Shown here in pieces: positions 26,839 through 35,076 of a stretch of DNA of 64,000 nucleotides. Positions within the stretch are counted from its first letter, which is position 1; each line of letters starts with the position of its first letter. Position numbers and translations under genes: made by a program. The notes under the pieces were generated by a model, which was not told the origin of the DNA, did no database searches, and was given only the letters and a program-made list of their open reading frames with translations. The stretch is taken from positions 62,001 to 126,000 of the forward strand of contig NZ_NSDM01000015.1 of NCBI RefSeq assembly GCF_030852425.1, given 5' to 3'. The DNA comes from Saccharothrix longispora. Lineage in GTDB: Bacteria > Actinomycetota > Actinomycetes > Mycobacteriales > Pseudonocardiaceae.

Positions 26839-29577
26839 TTACCGGTGATCGTTTTCCACCTGGATGCCCGCCGATGAACGGTCGGCGGCTGCGTCCAGAC
26901 GGTGGTCGGTGGTGTTGTCGAGGGCGTCGAGTTGTTCCTGGACGCGGTCGGCGTCGGTGTCGCGGCCTTGTTCCCGGTACAGCTCCAGCGCCTCCCGCCA
27001 CACCACGCGGGCACGCTCGCGGTCTCCGAGCGCGGCGTGGGGGTGGCCCATGTTGTCGAGGGTGTCCGCGACCTCGTAGGCGTTGCCGAGGGTGCGGAAC
27101 AGGCTGAGGGCCTGGTGGTAGTGGTCAAAGGCCTGCCGGTGGTCGCCAGCGCGGTGGGCGATGAAGCCGAGGCTGTCCAGGGTGTTCGCTTCGCCGTCGA
27201 GGTCGCGGTGGTGGCGGAGCAGGGTGAGGGCGGCGTGGCAGTGGTCGCGGGCGGTGTCGAACTCGCCCAGGCGCGCGGCGTACCAGCCCACCTGGTTCAG
27301 CGCATGGGCTTCTCGCACCGGCTGGTCGAGATCGCCGAAGAGGTCGAGGGCGTGTCGGGCGTGGTCCAGGGCCCGCCGGCCGTCCCCTCGCCGTTCCCAG
27401 GTGAATGCGAGCGCGTAGTGGGTGTAGGCCTGCTCGGAGGGGTCGTGGTGGCGCGCGGCCAAGGCGAGGGCCCGCTCCTGGTGTCCGGTGGCCTGCTCGT
27501 GCAGGCCCAACAGTGCACAGGCATCGCCGAGGAGTCGGTGGGCGCGGCTGCGGGTGGCGGGGTCGGGCAGGTGGGCGGCGGCATCCAGGGCCGCCTGCCA
27601 CGCGGCGAGCGCGTCGCGCCGGTGCCCCCGCCGGTGCTGGAAGGTTTTCAGGTTCCAGGCGAGGTGCCAGACGGCGTGGTGGCGGCCGAGGGTGGCGGCG
27701 GTGCGCTGGGTGGCCAGCAGGGTGGCGTACTCCGCCTGCAGCCAGGCGAGCGCGGCCGCGGCGTCGGGCAGCGGGTGCGGGCGGACGTCGGGCGCGGGCG
27801 GGTCGGGTGGCAGGAGCGGGCGGTGGGGGTCCAGGAGGCGGTCGGCGGCGTGGGCGGTGTGCAGGTGGAAGTCCACCACCCGCGTCAGAGCCTTCTCGCG
27901 CAGGTGGTCGGGCAGGTCGTGGGCGGTGATGGCGGCGTAGGCGCGGACCAGGTCGTGCATCGCGTACCGGCCGCCCGGCCGTCGTTCGAGCAGTGACGCC
28001 TCCTCCAGCGCCGCCAGCGTCCTGCGGGCGGGGCCGTCGGGCAGGCCGGTGAGGGCGGCGGTGGCGGGCGGGGTGGTGTCGGGGCCGGGCGCGATTCCGA
28101 GCAGGGCGAACACGGTGCGCTGTTGTTCGGTGAGGTGGCGCAGGGACCAGGACAGCACGGTGGTCAGGCCGGCGGCGGGGTCGGTGTCGTGGTCGAGCGC
28201 CTCCAGCCCCAGTTCGCGTAGTTCGGCGGCGACCTCGGTCAGCGGGATGGCGGGGCGGGTGGCGACGGCACGGGCGGTGATGGCCAAGGCCAGTGGGTAG
28301 GCCCCGCACAGCGCCACCAGTTCGTCGATGACGTCGGGTTCGGCGGCCACGCGGTCGGAGGGCAGGCGCGCGGTCAGCAGGGCGCGGGCCTCGTCGCGGT
28401 CCAGGACGCCCAAGGACAGGTGGCGGGCGCCGTGCCGGTCGATCAGCGAGGCTAGTTTGCGGCGGCTGGTGACCAGTACGGTGCAGGTGGGGGTGCCGGG
28501 CAGCAGGGGGACGACCTGGGCGGTGGTGGCGGCGTTGTCCAGCACGATGAGCATCCGTTTGCCCGTGACCAGGCTCCGGTACAGCGCTGCCTGCGCGCCG
28601 AGGTCGGTCGGGAGGCGGCCGGGGTCGACGCCGAGCGCGTCGAGGAACCCGCGCACCGCCACTGCCGGGTCCGTCGGGTCGTCCGTGGGGCTGAAGCCGT
28701 GCAGGTCGACGAACAGTTGCCCGTCGGGGAAGCGGCCGGAGTGGCGGTGGGCCCAGTGCAGGGCCAGCCAGGTCTTGCCGATGCCGCCGGCTCCGCCCAA
28801 CGCCGAGATCACCACCGCCGCCCCCGCGGCGGGGTCGCCGTCGACGGGTGTCAGGGCATGCTCCAGGTCGGCCAGGTATTCCTCGCGGCCGACGAACAGC
28901 GCCGGCGCCCCGGGCAGCTGCCGGGGCGCCGTTCCACCGCCGTCGGGCGCGGCCGGGTTGGCCGGCCGGTCGAGCACCGCGGGGTCGGCGGGATAGGGGT
29001 GGTCGGGCAGGGCGAGCCAGGCGGTGTCCCGGATCTCTTTCACCGCCACCGGCACCGGCCGGAACGTGGCCGGGTCCAGCACCGCGGAGTGGCGGACCAC
29101 CTCGTCGAACATCCAGCGCGACACCACTAGCGCGACCAGGCCGGGCGAGCCCGCCAGTGCCCGCTTCACCGGCGGCGCGTCCAGCAGCCGGAAGGCTGTG
29201 GTCACCGCGGTCGAGGTGACACCGTGCCGGTCGAAGACCACCTCACCGGCGTGCACCGCCACCCGCAAACGGACATGCTGCGCGGCGGGGTTGGTGTCGT
29301 TGTGCCCCCGCAACGCCTCCGCCAGCACCCCCGGCAGCACTTCCACCAGCGGCGCCTTGGCGAACTCGGGCGGGACCAGCACGAAGACGCCGTCGCCGCG
29401 GTCCTCGCGGTGGCAGGCATCCCACGGCACCCCGGCCGCGCCCAACGCCTCTGCGACCACCCGGTACAGCCCGGCCCGGGCCGCCACCTGGTGGGGCAGC
29501 GTCCGGCGCGCATCACCGAAACCCTCGACGTCCACCACCACGATCGTGCGGTGCACGGCCTGACCCGGACCCGCCAT
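26839..29577 (-). CDS. STAND protein: nucleotide-cyclase-like domain + NB-ARC ATPase + TPR
   Basis: A 912-residue protein. Residues ~1-190 start VVVDVEGFGD and contain DRGDGVFVLVP and a VRLRVAVHAGEV segment, as in class III cyclase-like sensor domains. An NB-ARC ATPase follows with Walker A GGAGGIGKT (Lys268), Walker B-like MLIVLDNA and the TCTVLVTSRR sensor. From ~560 to the C-terminus there are at least six TPR repeats (for example YTHYALAFTWERRGDGRRAL). Such STAND proteins act as signal-dependent ATP-driven switches in regulation or phage defence. ATG 29577 (GGAAGGG upstream) is preferred to 29796. Confidence 0.86.
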   Translation of the reverse strand: MAGPGQAVHRTIVVVDVEGFGDARRTLPHQVAARAGLYRVVAEALGAAGVPWDACHREDRGDGVFVLVPPEFAKAPLVEVLPGVLAEALRGHNDTNPAAQHVRLRVAVHAGEVVFDRHGVTSTAVTTAFRLLDAPPVKRALAGSPGLVALVVSRWMFDEVVRHSAVLDPATFRPVPVAVKEIRDTAWLALPDHPYPADPAVLDRPANPAAPDGGGTAPRQLPGAPALFVGREEYLADLEHALTPVDGDPAAGAAVVISALGGAGGIGKTWLALHWAHRHSGRFPDGQLFVDLHGFSPTDDPTDPAVAVRGFLDALGVDPGRLPTDLGAQAALYRSLVTGKRMLIVLDNAATTAQVVPLLPGTPTCTVLVTSRRKLASLIDRHGARHLSLGVLDRDEARALLTARLPSDRVAAEPDVIDELVALCGAYPLALAITARAVATRPAIPLTEVAAELRELGLEALDHDTDPAAGLTTVLSWSLRHLTEQQRTVFALLGIAPGPDTTPPATAALTGLPDGPARRTLAALEEASLLERRPGGRYAMHDLVRAYAAITAHDLPDHLREKALTRVVDFHLHTAHAADRLLDPHRPLLPPDPPAPDVRPHPLPDAAAALAWLQAEYATLLATQRTAATLGRHHAVWHLAWNLKTFQHRRGHRRDALAAWQAALDAAAHLPDPATRSRAHRLLGDACALLGLHEQATGHQERALALAARHHDPSEQAYTHYALAFTWERRGDGRRALDHARHALDLFGDLDQPVREAHALNQVGWYAARLGEFDTARDHCHAALTLLRHHRDLDGEANTLDSLGFIAHRAGDHRQAFDHYHQALSLFRTLGNAYEVADTLDNMGHPHAALGDRERARVVWREALELYREQGRDTDADRVQEQLDALDNTTDHRLDAAADRSSAGIQVENDHR

Positions 29578-29823
29578 CCCAACCCTTCCGGAGCAGCCTG
29601 TCAGGTCTGTCGACCAAATCCGGTCTACCGCACGACCGCCCACCGTCCCCCGCCTCGACACGCCTATCGCCCGGACGGACGCACGAAATCCATCCGCCGG
29701 AGCACGCTCTTCCCGCACCGGGCCTCTGACTGACTGTCCAGGCAGGCCGGACCTCTCACCGACCTCATCAGCACGGTCGGGTAACCCGCCGGTCAAGCAG
29801 GACCGGGTTCGTCCTCAGTTCTC

Positions 29824-30114
29824 TTACGCCTTCGGTGATCGTCGGCCACAGATGCCCTTGCATCCGTTCTTGACCGCCAGGAACGTGGCCGACATCGTGT
29901 TCACGTCCGGATGGGCGGCCCCCTCCGACGTCCGGACCAACAGGTCGTGGGTTCCTCGGTGAGGTTCGCAGGTTAGAGCACGATCCGTCATCGAGTTCGA
30001 CAACTTCAACTGTTGATACACACTGTAGGAATAGTGAATACCTTCGAGCCCCATAAGAAGAGGTGGACCATAATCCGGATCTGCGGCACGGAGCACGTGA
30101 TCACCTCCCCGCAC
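29824..30114 (-). CDS. Possible small Cys-containing ORF of lower GC
   Basis: A 96-residue frame starting at GTG 30114; an internal ATG at 30054 is also possible. Its first half lies in a pocket of lower GC than the surroundings. The C-terminus is polar/basic with two cysteines (NGCKGICGRRSPKA). No family is recognised and no maturation enzyme is adjacent, so it may be a small peptide, a decayed gene or chance. Treat as a candidate only. Confidence 0.3.
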   Translation of the reverse strand: MRGGDHVLRAADPDYGPPLLMGLEGIHYSYSVYQQLKLSNSMTDRALTCEPHRGTHDLLVRTSEGAAHPDVNTMSATFLAVKNGCKGICGRRSPKA

Positions 30115-30642
30115 GAGTGGTGACAGCCCGCCCGACCTCGGCAGGGTGCCGTTGGCCGACCTCGTCTCCGCGGAAGCGGGAGTGGTCCGTCTTTCGAGGG
30201 GGTACTCGATTCAGAAGGTGGATTCTCCTGCGCAAGCGAAGGTGTTTCCGCCATTTGCGTCTCGCGTCCGTCGATCGGGTCGTCCTGTTCGGCTCGCGCG
30301 TGGTATGCGCACCTCGAACCACGCCACCAATGCCGTCAGCGGGGCGGCCGGGGCGTACTACGTCAAGCCGCCGCCATCGCCATCGCGTCGGGATCGACGG
30401 TGGTGCCACCCAACGACCGAAGTGCGCTCGTTGGCCGAACACCGTCATCAGCTCCGGCAGTGCGGGGGCCGCCCGATCCGGCCGACGTCATGGCCGTCGA
30501 ATCGCCGGCCCGAGTGCTGCGCGAAATCATCGAGGTCAGCGGGGACGGATCACCGGCCCTGATGCACAACCGGCCCGCGACCAGCGTCGGCAGCGGCCGG
30601 GACGGCCGGTGCACCCGGTCGGTCGTGAAGGAGGAGACGCCG
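30115..30642. other. Gene-free stretch upstream of aac(3)
   Basis: No gene supported. Frames on both strands are present but read as arginine-rich shadows. One plus-strand segment around 30300-30370 (HATNAVSGAAGAYYV) looks protein-like and may be a gene fragment, but it runs straight into non-coding-looking sequence. The last ~20 bp before 30643 hold a strong GAAGGAGGA ribosome-binding site. Confidence 0.4.
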
Positions 30643-31488
30643 ATGCGGTCACAGTGCCCGATGACCCGAAGCCGGCTCGCGTCCGATCTCGGAGAGCTCG
30701 GCGTGAGTTCCGGAATGGCCGTGATGGTGCACATGTCGCTGAAGTCCCTTGGCCGGGTCGTCGGCGGTGAGCAGACGGTTCTCGACGCCCTTCGAGACGT
30801 GGTGGGGCCGTCCGGAACGCTGGTGGTGCCCACGCAGTCGTGGCAGCTGTGCGACCCGGCGTTCCTCGACCAGGAGCTGGCCGAGTGGTGGCCGACCATT
30901 CGTGACCACCTGCCCGTACACGACCCGCGAATCACCCCCACCCGAACCATGGGCGCGGTCGCCGAGTTGTTCCGGACCGCACCCGGCACGCTCAGGTCCG
31001 GTCACCCGCATCGCTCGATCTCCGCCAACGGACCGCACGCGGTCGCCATCCCGGCCACACACGACCTCGACAGCCCCGTCGGGGAACGCTCGCCGCTCAA
31101 GGCCCTCTACGATCTGGACGCCTCCGTGCTGCTCCTCGGCACGACACCGGCGAAGATCACCGCCTTGCACCTAGCGGAGCACCGTGCGCACTGGCCCGGT
31201 AAGCACCTCGTCGGCAACGGCGCCGCCCTGATCAGAGACGGTCACCGGACCTGGGTGACCTGGGAGGAACTGCACGTCGAAGACGACGACTTCATCGAGG
31301 TCGTCGACGCGTTCATCGCCGACGGCGGACACCGCCACACCGGCCCTGTCGGAGACGCACCGGCCCAACTCCTGCCGATACGCACCCTCGTCGACTTCGC
31401 CGCACCATGGTTCAGCGCACGTCGAGCCCGCCGAGCAGACCGGGGCGACGTAGACGACGGCGGCTACGGCAGAACATCAGGGCGCTGA
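30643..31488 (+). CDS. AAC(3)-family aminoglycoside N-acetyltransferase
   Basis: A 281-residue cytosolic enzyme of the antibiotic N-acetyltransferase (AAC(3)) family, which acetylates the 3-amino group of 2-deoxystreptamine-type aminoglycosides from acetyl-CoA. Family features are VMVHMSLKSLGRVVGG, GTLVVPTQSW, a SGHPHRSISANGPHA segment and TALHLAEHRAHW. The start is ATG 30643 after GAAGGAGGA; the longer 5' frame has no family sequence. Substrate range and resistance are not provable here. There is no adjacent aminoglycoside cluster, so housekeeping acyltransfer is an alternative. Confidence 0.85.
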   Translation: MRSQCPMTRSRLASDLGELGVSSGMAVMVHMSLKSLGRVVGGEQTVLDALRDVVGPSGTLVVPTQSWQLCDPAFLDQELAEWWPTIRDHLPVHDPRITPTRTMGAVAELFRTAPGTLRSGHPHRSISANGPHAVAIPATHDLDSPVGERSPLKALYDLDASVLLLGTTPAKITALHLAEHRAHWPGKHLVGNGAALIRDGHRTWVTWEELHVEDDDFIEVVDAFIADGGHRHTGPVGDAPAQLLPIRTLVDFAAPWFSARRARRADRGDVDDGGYGRTSGR

Positions 31489-31543
31489 CAGTTCCTGCTC
31501 GTCGCGGGGGCCGCAGACCGCCTGATGCGCACGATTCGGCAGA

Positions 31544-31570
31544 GTCCTCCCACGCGAGCGTGGGTGGTCC
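31544..31570 (+). repeat. Solitary type I-E-like CRISPR repeat look-alike / hairpin
   Basis: A 27-bp stretch, GTCCTCCCACGC then GAGCGTGGGTGGTCC, contains the CCCACGC/GCGTGGG hairpin and a GGTGGTCC end, as in many actinomycete type I-E repeats. Only one copy is found, with no spacer array and no cas genes, and it lies just downstream of aac(3), so a simple terminator hairpin is at least as likely. Confidence 0.35.
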
Positions 31571-31760
31571 TCCAGTGGCGGTATACCACGCGGTGCGTCA
31601 ACGGGAGTTCTCCATACGTTAAATCCTCCTTCGGTTGGAGCGCCAGGCACGGGCACGTGGTAGACAGCAGGCGAACAGTTCGCGGCGGATCGGCACAGTT
31701 CCGGTCCTTCCGCAGTGGAAGATCATAAAATTCGGCTTGCGAAGCGCTTATGGGCTATCC

Positions 31761-32134
31761 ATGCGAATCGTCAGTGCAGTCGCGGCCACGGCATTGGCCG
31801 GCGGCCTGGTCTCTCTGACCGCACCTCTCGCCGCAGCATCGGACGGCAGGGTGGACGCCGGTTACGGGTTCACGCAGTACCTCGACGCCACTGATACCTA
31901 CCGGGTGTGCGACACCGCCGTCGACAGCGTCGGCGTCTCGGGGCGGATCTCGATCCAGCAGGAAGACGGATCGTGGCACCACTTCCCCTGGCTGCGCGAC
32001 GCCGTCGCCGACGGCGGGGAGAACTGCGCCACCGACTCGAAAGACGTCCGACGTGAAGCCGGTACCGTCGAATTGACCATCTGCCGCCAGAACGGGCCCA
32101 CGGGCGTCCGTTACGCCTGCGAATCGCCGGCTGA
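31761..32134 (+). pseudogene. Small secreted protein, 3' end frameshifted
   Basis: It starts at ATG 31761 with a signal peptide (MRIVSAVAATALAGGLVSLT ... AAASDG). The mature part (~100 residues) has four cysteines (YRVCDT, GENCAT, LTICRQ, YACESP), a pattern typical of small secreted actinomycete proteins of unknown function. The frame never stops: it runs on without a terminator to 32963, into the ATPase below. One missing base would restore the TGA at 32132-32134 and a ~124-residue protein, so a 1-nt deletion near the 3' end is likely. Real or a sequencing error cannot be decided here. Confidence 0.5.
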
Positions 32135-32426
32135 TCGTTCCCGGCCGCGCCGATGGTGTCGGCCGAACCATCTCGTCCGACGCCAATCGAGGCCATCGGC
32201 GAAACGGCCACGGCCGCAGCCCAACCGCTGCGGCCGTGGCCGTGGGGATTCAGGCGGTCACGGGTCGACAACCGCTCGGCGCGGTCTCGACTCCATGCAA
32301 CAGCCACCCGCCGCCACCCGAGCAAGACCGGTCAGAACGGACTCGGCGGCGCCTGACCAGAGGCATTGGAGTGCCTTGGAGCGCGCGGTCGGTGGCGATG
32401 AGGCTCTCACTCGGCCAGGAGGTGGG

Positions 32427-32963
32427 ATGGAGCAGCCGACGCTCTTCCTGATGGTCGGACTGCCGGCCATCAGGAAGACCACTGCCGCGCGACGGGTGGA
32501 GGTCGAGCACAACGCGCTCCGCCTCACGAAGGACGAATGGGTGAAGGCCCTCTACGGACACGAGAACCCGCCATCGGCTTCCGACGTGATCGAAGGACGA
32601 CTCATCGGGATCGGGCTGCGCGCCCTCGAACTCGGCGACAACGTGGTGATCGACTACGGGCTGTGGAGTCGGGACGAACGCTCCGCGCTGCGGCAAGCGG
32701 CGGCGGACCGCGGCGCACGCGTGGAGGTGCACTACTTCGAGGTGTCCCCCGCCGAGCAGCGCAGACGACTCGACCAGCGCCAAGCCGACGCCCCGGACAG
32801 CACCTGGCCCATGGCCGACGAGGAACTCGCCGCCTGGGCTCGCGCCATCCAGGTCCCGACGCGAGGCGAACTCGACGGCAGCGAACCCATCGATGATCCT
32901 CCGGCCGGATTCACGTCATGGGACGAGTGGCGCGGGCATCGCTGGCCGCCGGCGGTCTCCTGA
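32427..32963 (+). CDS. AAA/P-loop kinase-like ATPase with degenerate Walker A
   Basis: A 178-residue protein starting at ATG 32427 after an excellent AGGAGGTGGG ribosome-binding site. It resembles the small AAA_33/zeta-like kinase family: P-loop region MVGLPAIRKTT, TKDEWVKALYG, VIDYGLWSRDER and SPAEQRRRLDQR, ending WDEWRGHRWP. In canonical members the P-loop is GLPxxGKTT; here the Gly before Lys is Arg, so nucleotide binding is probably impaired. The remaining motifs are intact, which suggests recent damage or an altered function. Confidence 0.75.
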   Translation: MEQPTLFLMVGLPAIRKTTAARRVEVEHNALRLTKDEWVKALYGHENPPSASDVIEGRLIGIGLRALELGDNVVIDYGLWSRDERSALRQAAADRGARVEVHYFEVSPAEQRRRLDQRQADAPDSTWPMADEELAAWARAIQVPTRGELDGSEPIDDPPAGFTSWDEWRGHRWPPAVS

Positions 32964-33139
32964 CCGCTACCGCTCATCGACTGCCCATCGGCAATCGCCA
33001 CGACGCCCCGCGACGCGGCATTCCCGGCGATGGGCACTCGTGTGACCGGCACGGTCCTCTCCCCCACCGAGCACAACCATGAGGTGAAGGTGCGCCTGGA
33101 CAGCTGGTGGCCGCTCTCGGCGCGTGCGGACTTCCCGAC

Positions 33140-33660
33140 CGGAGTCACCCGGCACCACCGCAGGCCTGGGGCCGCGCAGGCCCCACAGCCGCTGCCCGCA
33201 CAAGGCGGCGTGGACGAGCTCCTCCGGTTTCACCGCCGTGGCCCGGTCGGCGATGACGCCCAGCACAACCACAGCCCCGGCGTCCCGCATGGCCGACGCC
33301 GCCCGGTCGTTGGCGTTCGACCATCGCCCTGGCGGCCAGGCGCCCGATGAGGAGCCGTGCACGACCAGCGGCACGAGCGCGCGTTGGTACTCGCCGTGCC
33401 TTCGCGATCACGGCCACCTCGTCCCCCGCCTGCCGCCGAGGGCTCAGCCCCACCGATCACAGCGACTCCAGGCGGACGCCACGGTCGGCGAGCCGCTGCG
33501 CCGGGACGAGGTCGGGGCGGCGAGACCACGCGTCTCATCGGCGCACCCGGTAAGGCGAACCGGCCCGACTCGGGACCGGGGTCCAGGAGGTTGCAGAGCG
33601 CACTGGAGGCGAGCAGCACGGCGCGAGCTGCTCCGGAATCCGAGCCACATGCGGCCGGAC
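33140..33660 (-). pseudogene. Decayed gene of unknown family, several frameshifts
   Basis: Protein-like segments in successive minus-strand frames can be joined: LLASSALCNLLDPGPESGRF, then LVPAQRLADRGVRLESL (stop), then SPRRQAGDEVAVIAKAR, then EYQRALVPLVVHG and RAASAMRDAGAVVVLGVIAD up to QRLWGLRGP. Each junction needs a frameshift or a stop. It looks like one ancestral ~170-residue gene. I do not recognise the family. Confidence 0.4.
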
Positions 33661-33676
33661 CCGTGTGGCGGTCACG

Positions 33677-33719
33677 GTGTTCCCCGGACGTGGTCGGAAC
33701 ACGCTGGAGGTTCCGAGGT
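33677..33719. repeat. Second copy of the 25.4-kb intergenic motif
   Basis: TCGGAACACGCTGGAGGTTC (33695-33714) plus flanks matches 25402-25424 at all but about three of 23 positions. Here GTGTTCC (33677-33683) pairs with GGAACAC (33696-33702), giving a different hairpin arm. Both copies lie in non-coding DNA. Confidence 0.45.
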
Positions 33720-34034
33720 GGCGAGTCGCGGATCAGGTGGCCCGGCCGGAGACCACGGCTCGCGCTGCGGACTCGGCGTCGACGCTGTCGCCCTCGCCGT
33801 GTTCGCAGGCCGGTCGGGGAGGTCGCGCTGTGCGCGGACGACAGGTCGTGCTTCCGGCGGAATTCCGCGATCGGCGGTCACCGACGGGAAAGGACGGGCG
33901 CCTACCGCCTTTTCGGTCGCGCGTCAACGGTCGACACTCATTCATCACATTTACCCGACGAATCGCGCGCAGTTACCGCACACGTCGGGATCATCCAATT
34001 TCCGCGAAGTCATGATCGAATGGTGAGATAATTC

Positions 34035-34561
34035 GTGAGCAGAACACGTGGGCGAAGAATTGCCGCCTTGTGGACAAGGGCGACGGCATTCGTGCTGGCG
34101 GCCTCGGCGGTGGTGGCGCTGGGTCCGGTCGCACGGGCCGAGTCGGGCACCACGACCGCACCGCGGTCGGTCATCACCAAGCCGGAGGTGTCGCTGACGG
34201 GCTCGGCGGTGTCCGTCCAGGCCATGAACACGATCACCCGCGGCGCGTGGTCGTGCACGTTGACCGTGAGCGACCCCGGTCGGTGGTTCGGCTGCTCCGG
34301 CGGTGGTGCGCAGGGGCCCGGTTGGCTGGACTGCACCCACGTCATGCCCCAGTTGGAGATCTTCGTCGGCGTCGTCCGCAACAACACCGTCGTGGCGCTC
34401 GCGACCGACTACGACACGGCCACGATCCAGGTCAACACGAACGCTTCCGTATCCCCTACGTCCGGGCGACCTACTTCCTGGCCGCCGTCGGGACCGTCGA
34501 GTGGTCGGCCGGCGTAATCACCGACTTCCCCGAGCTGCACAGCCCGTCGTTCGCGATCTGA
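34035..34561 (+). pseudogene. Secreted protein with probable single-base frameshift
   Basis: GTG 34035 opens a signal peptide (WTRATAFVLAASAVVALG) and a ~90-residue mature part (SCTLTVSDPGRWFGCSGG, PGWLDCTHVMPQLEIFVGVV). At about 34440 the frame continues naturally only after inserting one base: before it DYDTATIQVNTN, after it FRIPYVRATYFLAAVGTVEW running to the stop at 34561. As printed, the protein ends at 34517 in unrelated sequence. No family is recognised; three cysteines are visible. Confidence 0.6.
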
Positions 34562-35076
34562 TCGTGCCCGCTCGGGTCCGCCGTCCCGGGTCGCCCGCGG
34601 ATCGGAGCACCCACCCCGCACTCGCCCCCCACCGCTCACCGCCGATCGGATGCGTCACGAGTCCGCGCCCGTCGTCGGTCTCGAGCACGGCAAGCCCCGG
34701 GAACCGGTTTGCTGTTGACGTCGGTGATCGGCGGCCGAGATCGGCGGCGCCGCGACCGCCGACCCGCCCGTACTGCCCACTCAAGGGACGCGGCGGCACG
34801 GACCGGCACCCCCGCCGCCGCGGCCTGCCGCAGGTGCGGGCGGTGTGCCCGCCGGGGCGTCGCCACGGGGTGCGCCCGGATTCTCCTGATCATTTCAAGA
34901 GTTTGCCGGGAGCTTTGTGGAAAAAGCGTCGTTGCCCGGCGCTTCCGCCTGGTGCCAGACTTCCTGCTCACGGCGGTTGATTCCGCCGACCGGGAAAACC
35001 CGTTGACCGGGTGCGCACATCGTTTCGCGCATTCGTCCCCTGCAACGGCGTTTCCCGGCGTCGAGAGGTTGTCGTG
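34562..35076. other. Gene-free stretch upstream of S1 protease
   Basis: No gene supported. The sequence becomes more A/T-rich between ~34880 and 34940, as expected of a promoter region for the protease at 35077, but no convincing -35/-10 pair is evident. The open frames are shadows. Confidence 0.4.

Noticed and set aside
29975..30110. Alternate 32-codon ORF from GTG with a TTA codon (VITCSVPQIR...)
   Set aside because: The GTG is too close to the GGGGAGG for a good Shine-Dalgarno spacing, and the peptide shows no family.
30300..30370. Segment HATNAVSGAAGAYYV as a restriction-like or unknown gene
   Set aside because: The flanking frame does not continue as protein-like sequence; too short to support a gene.
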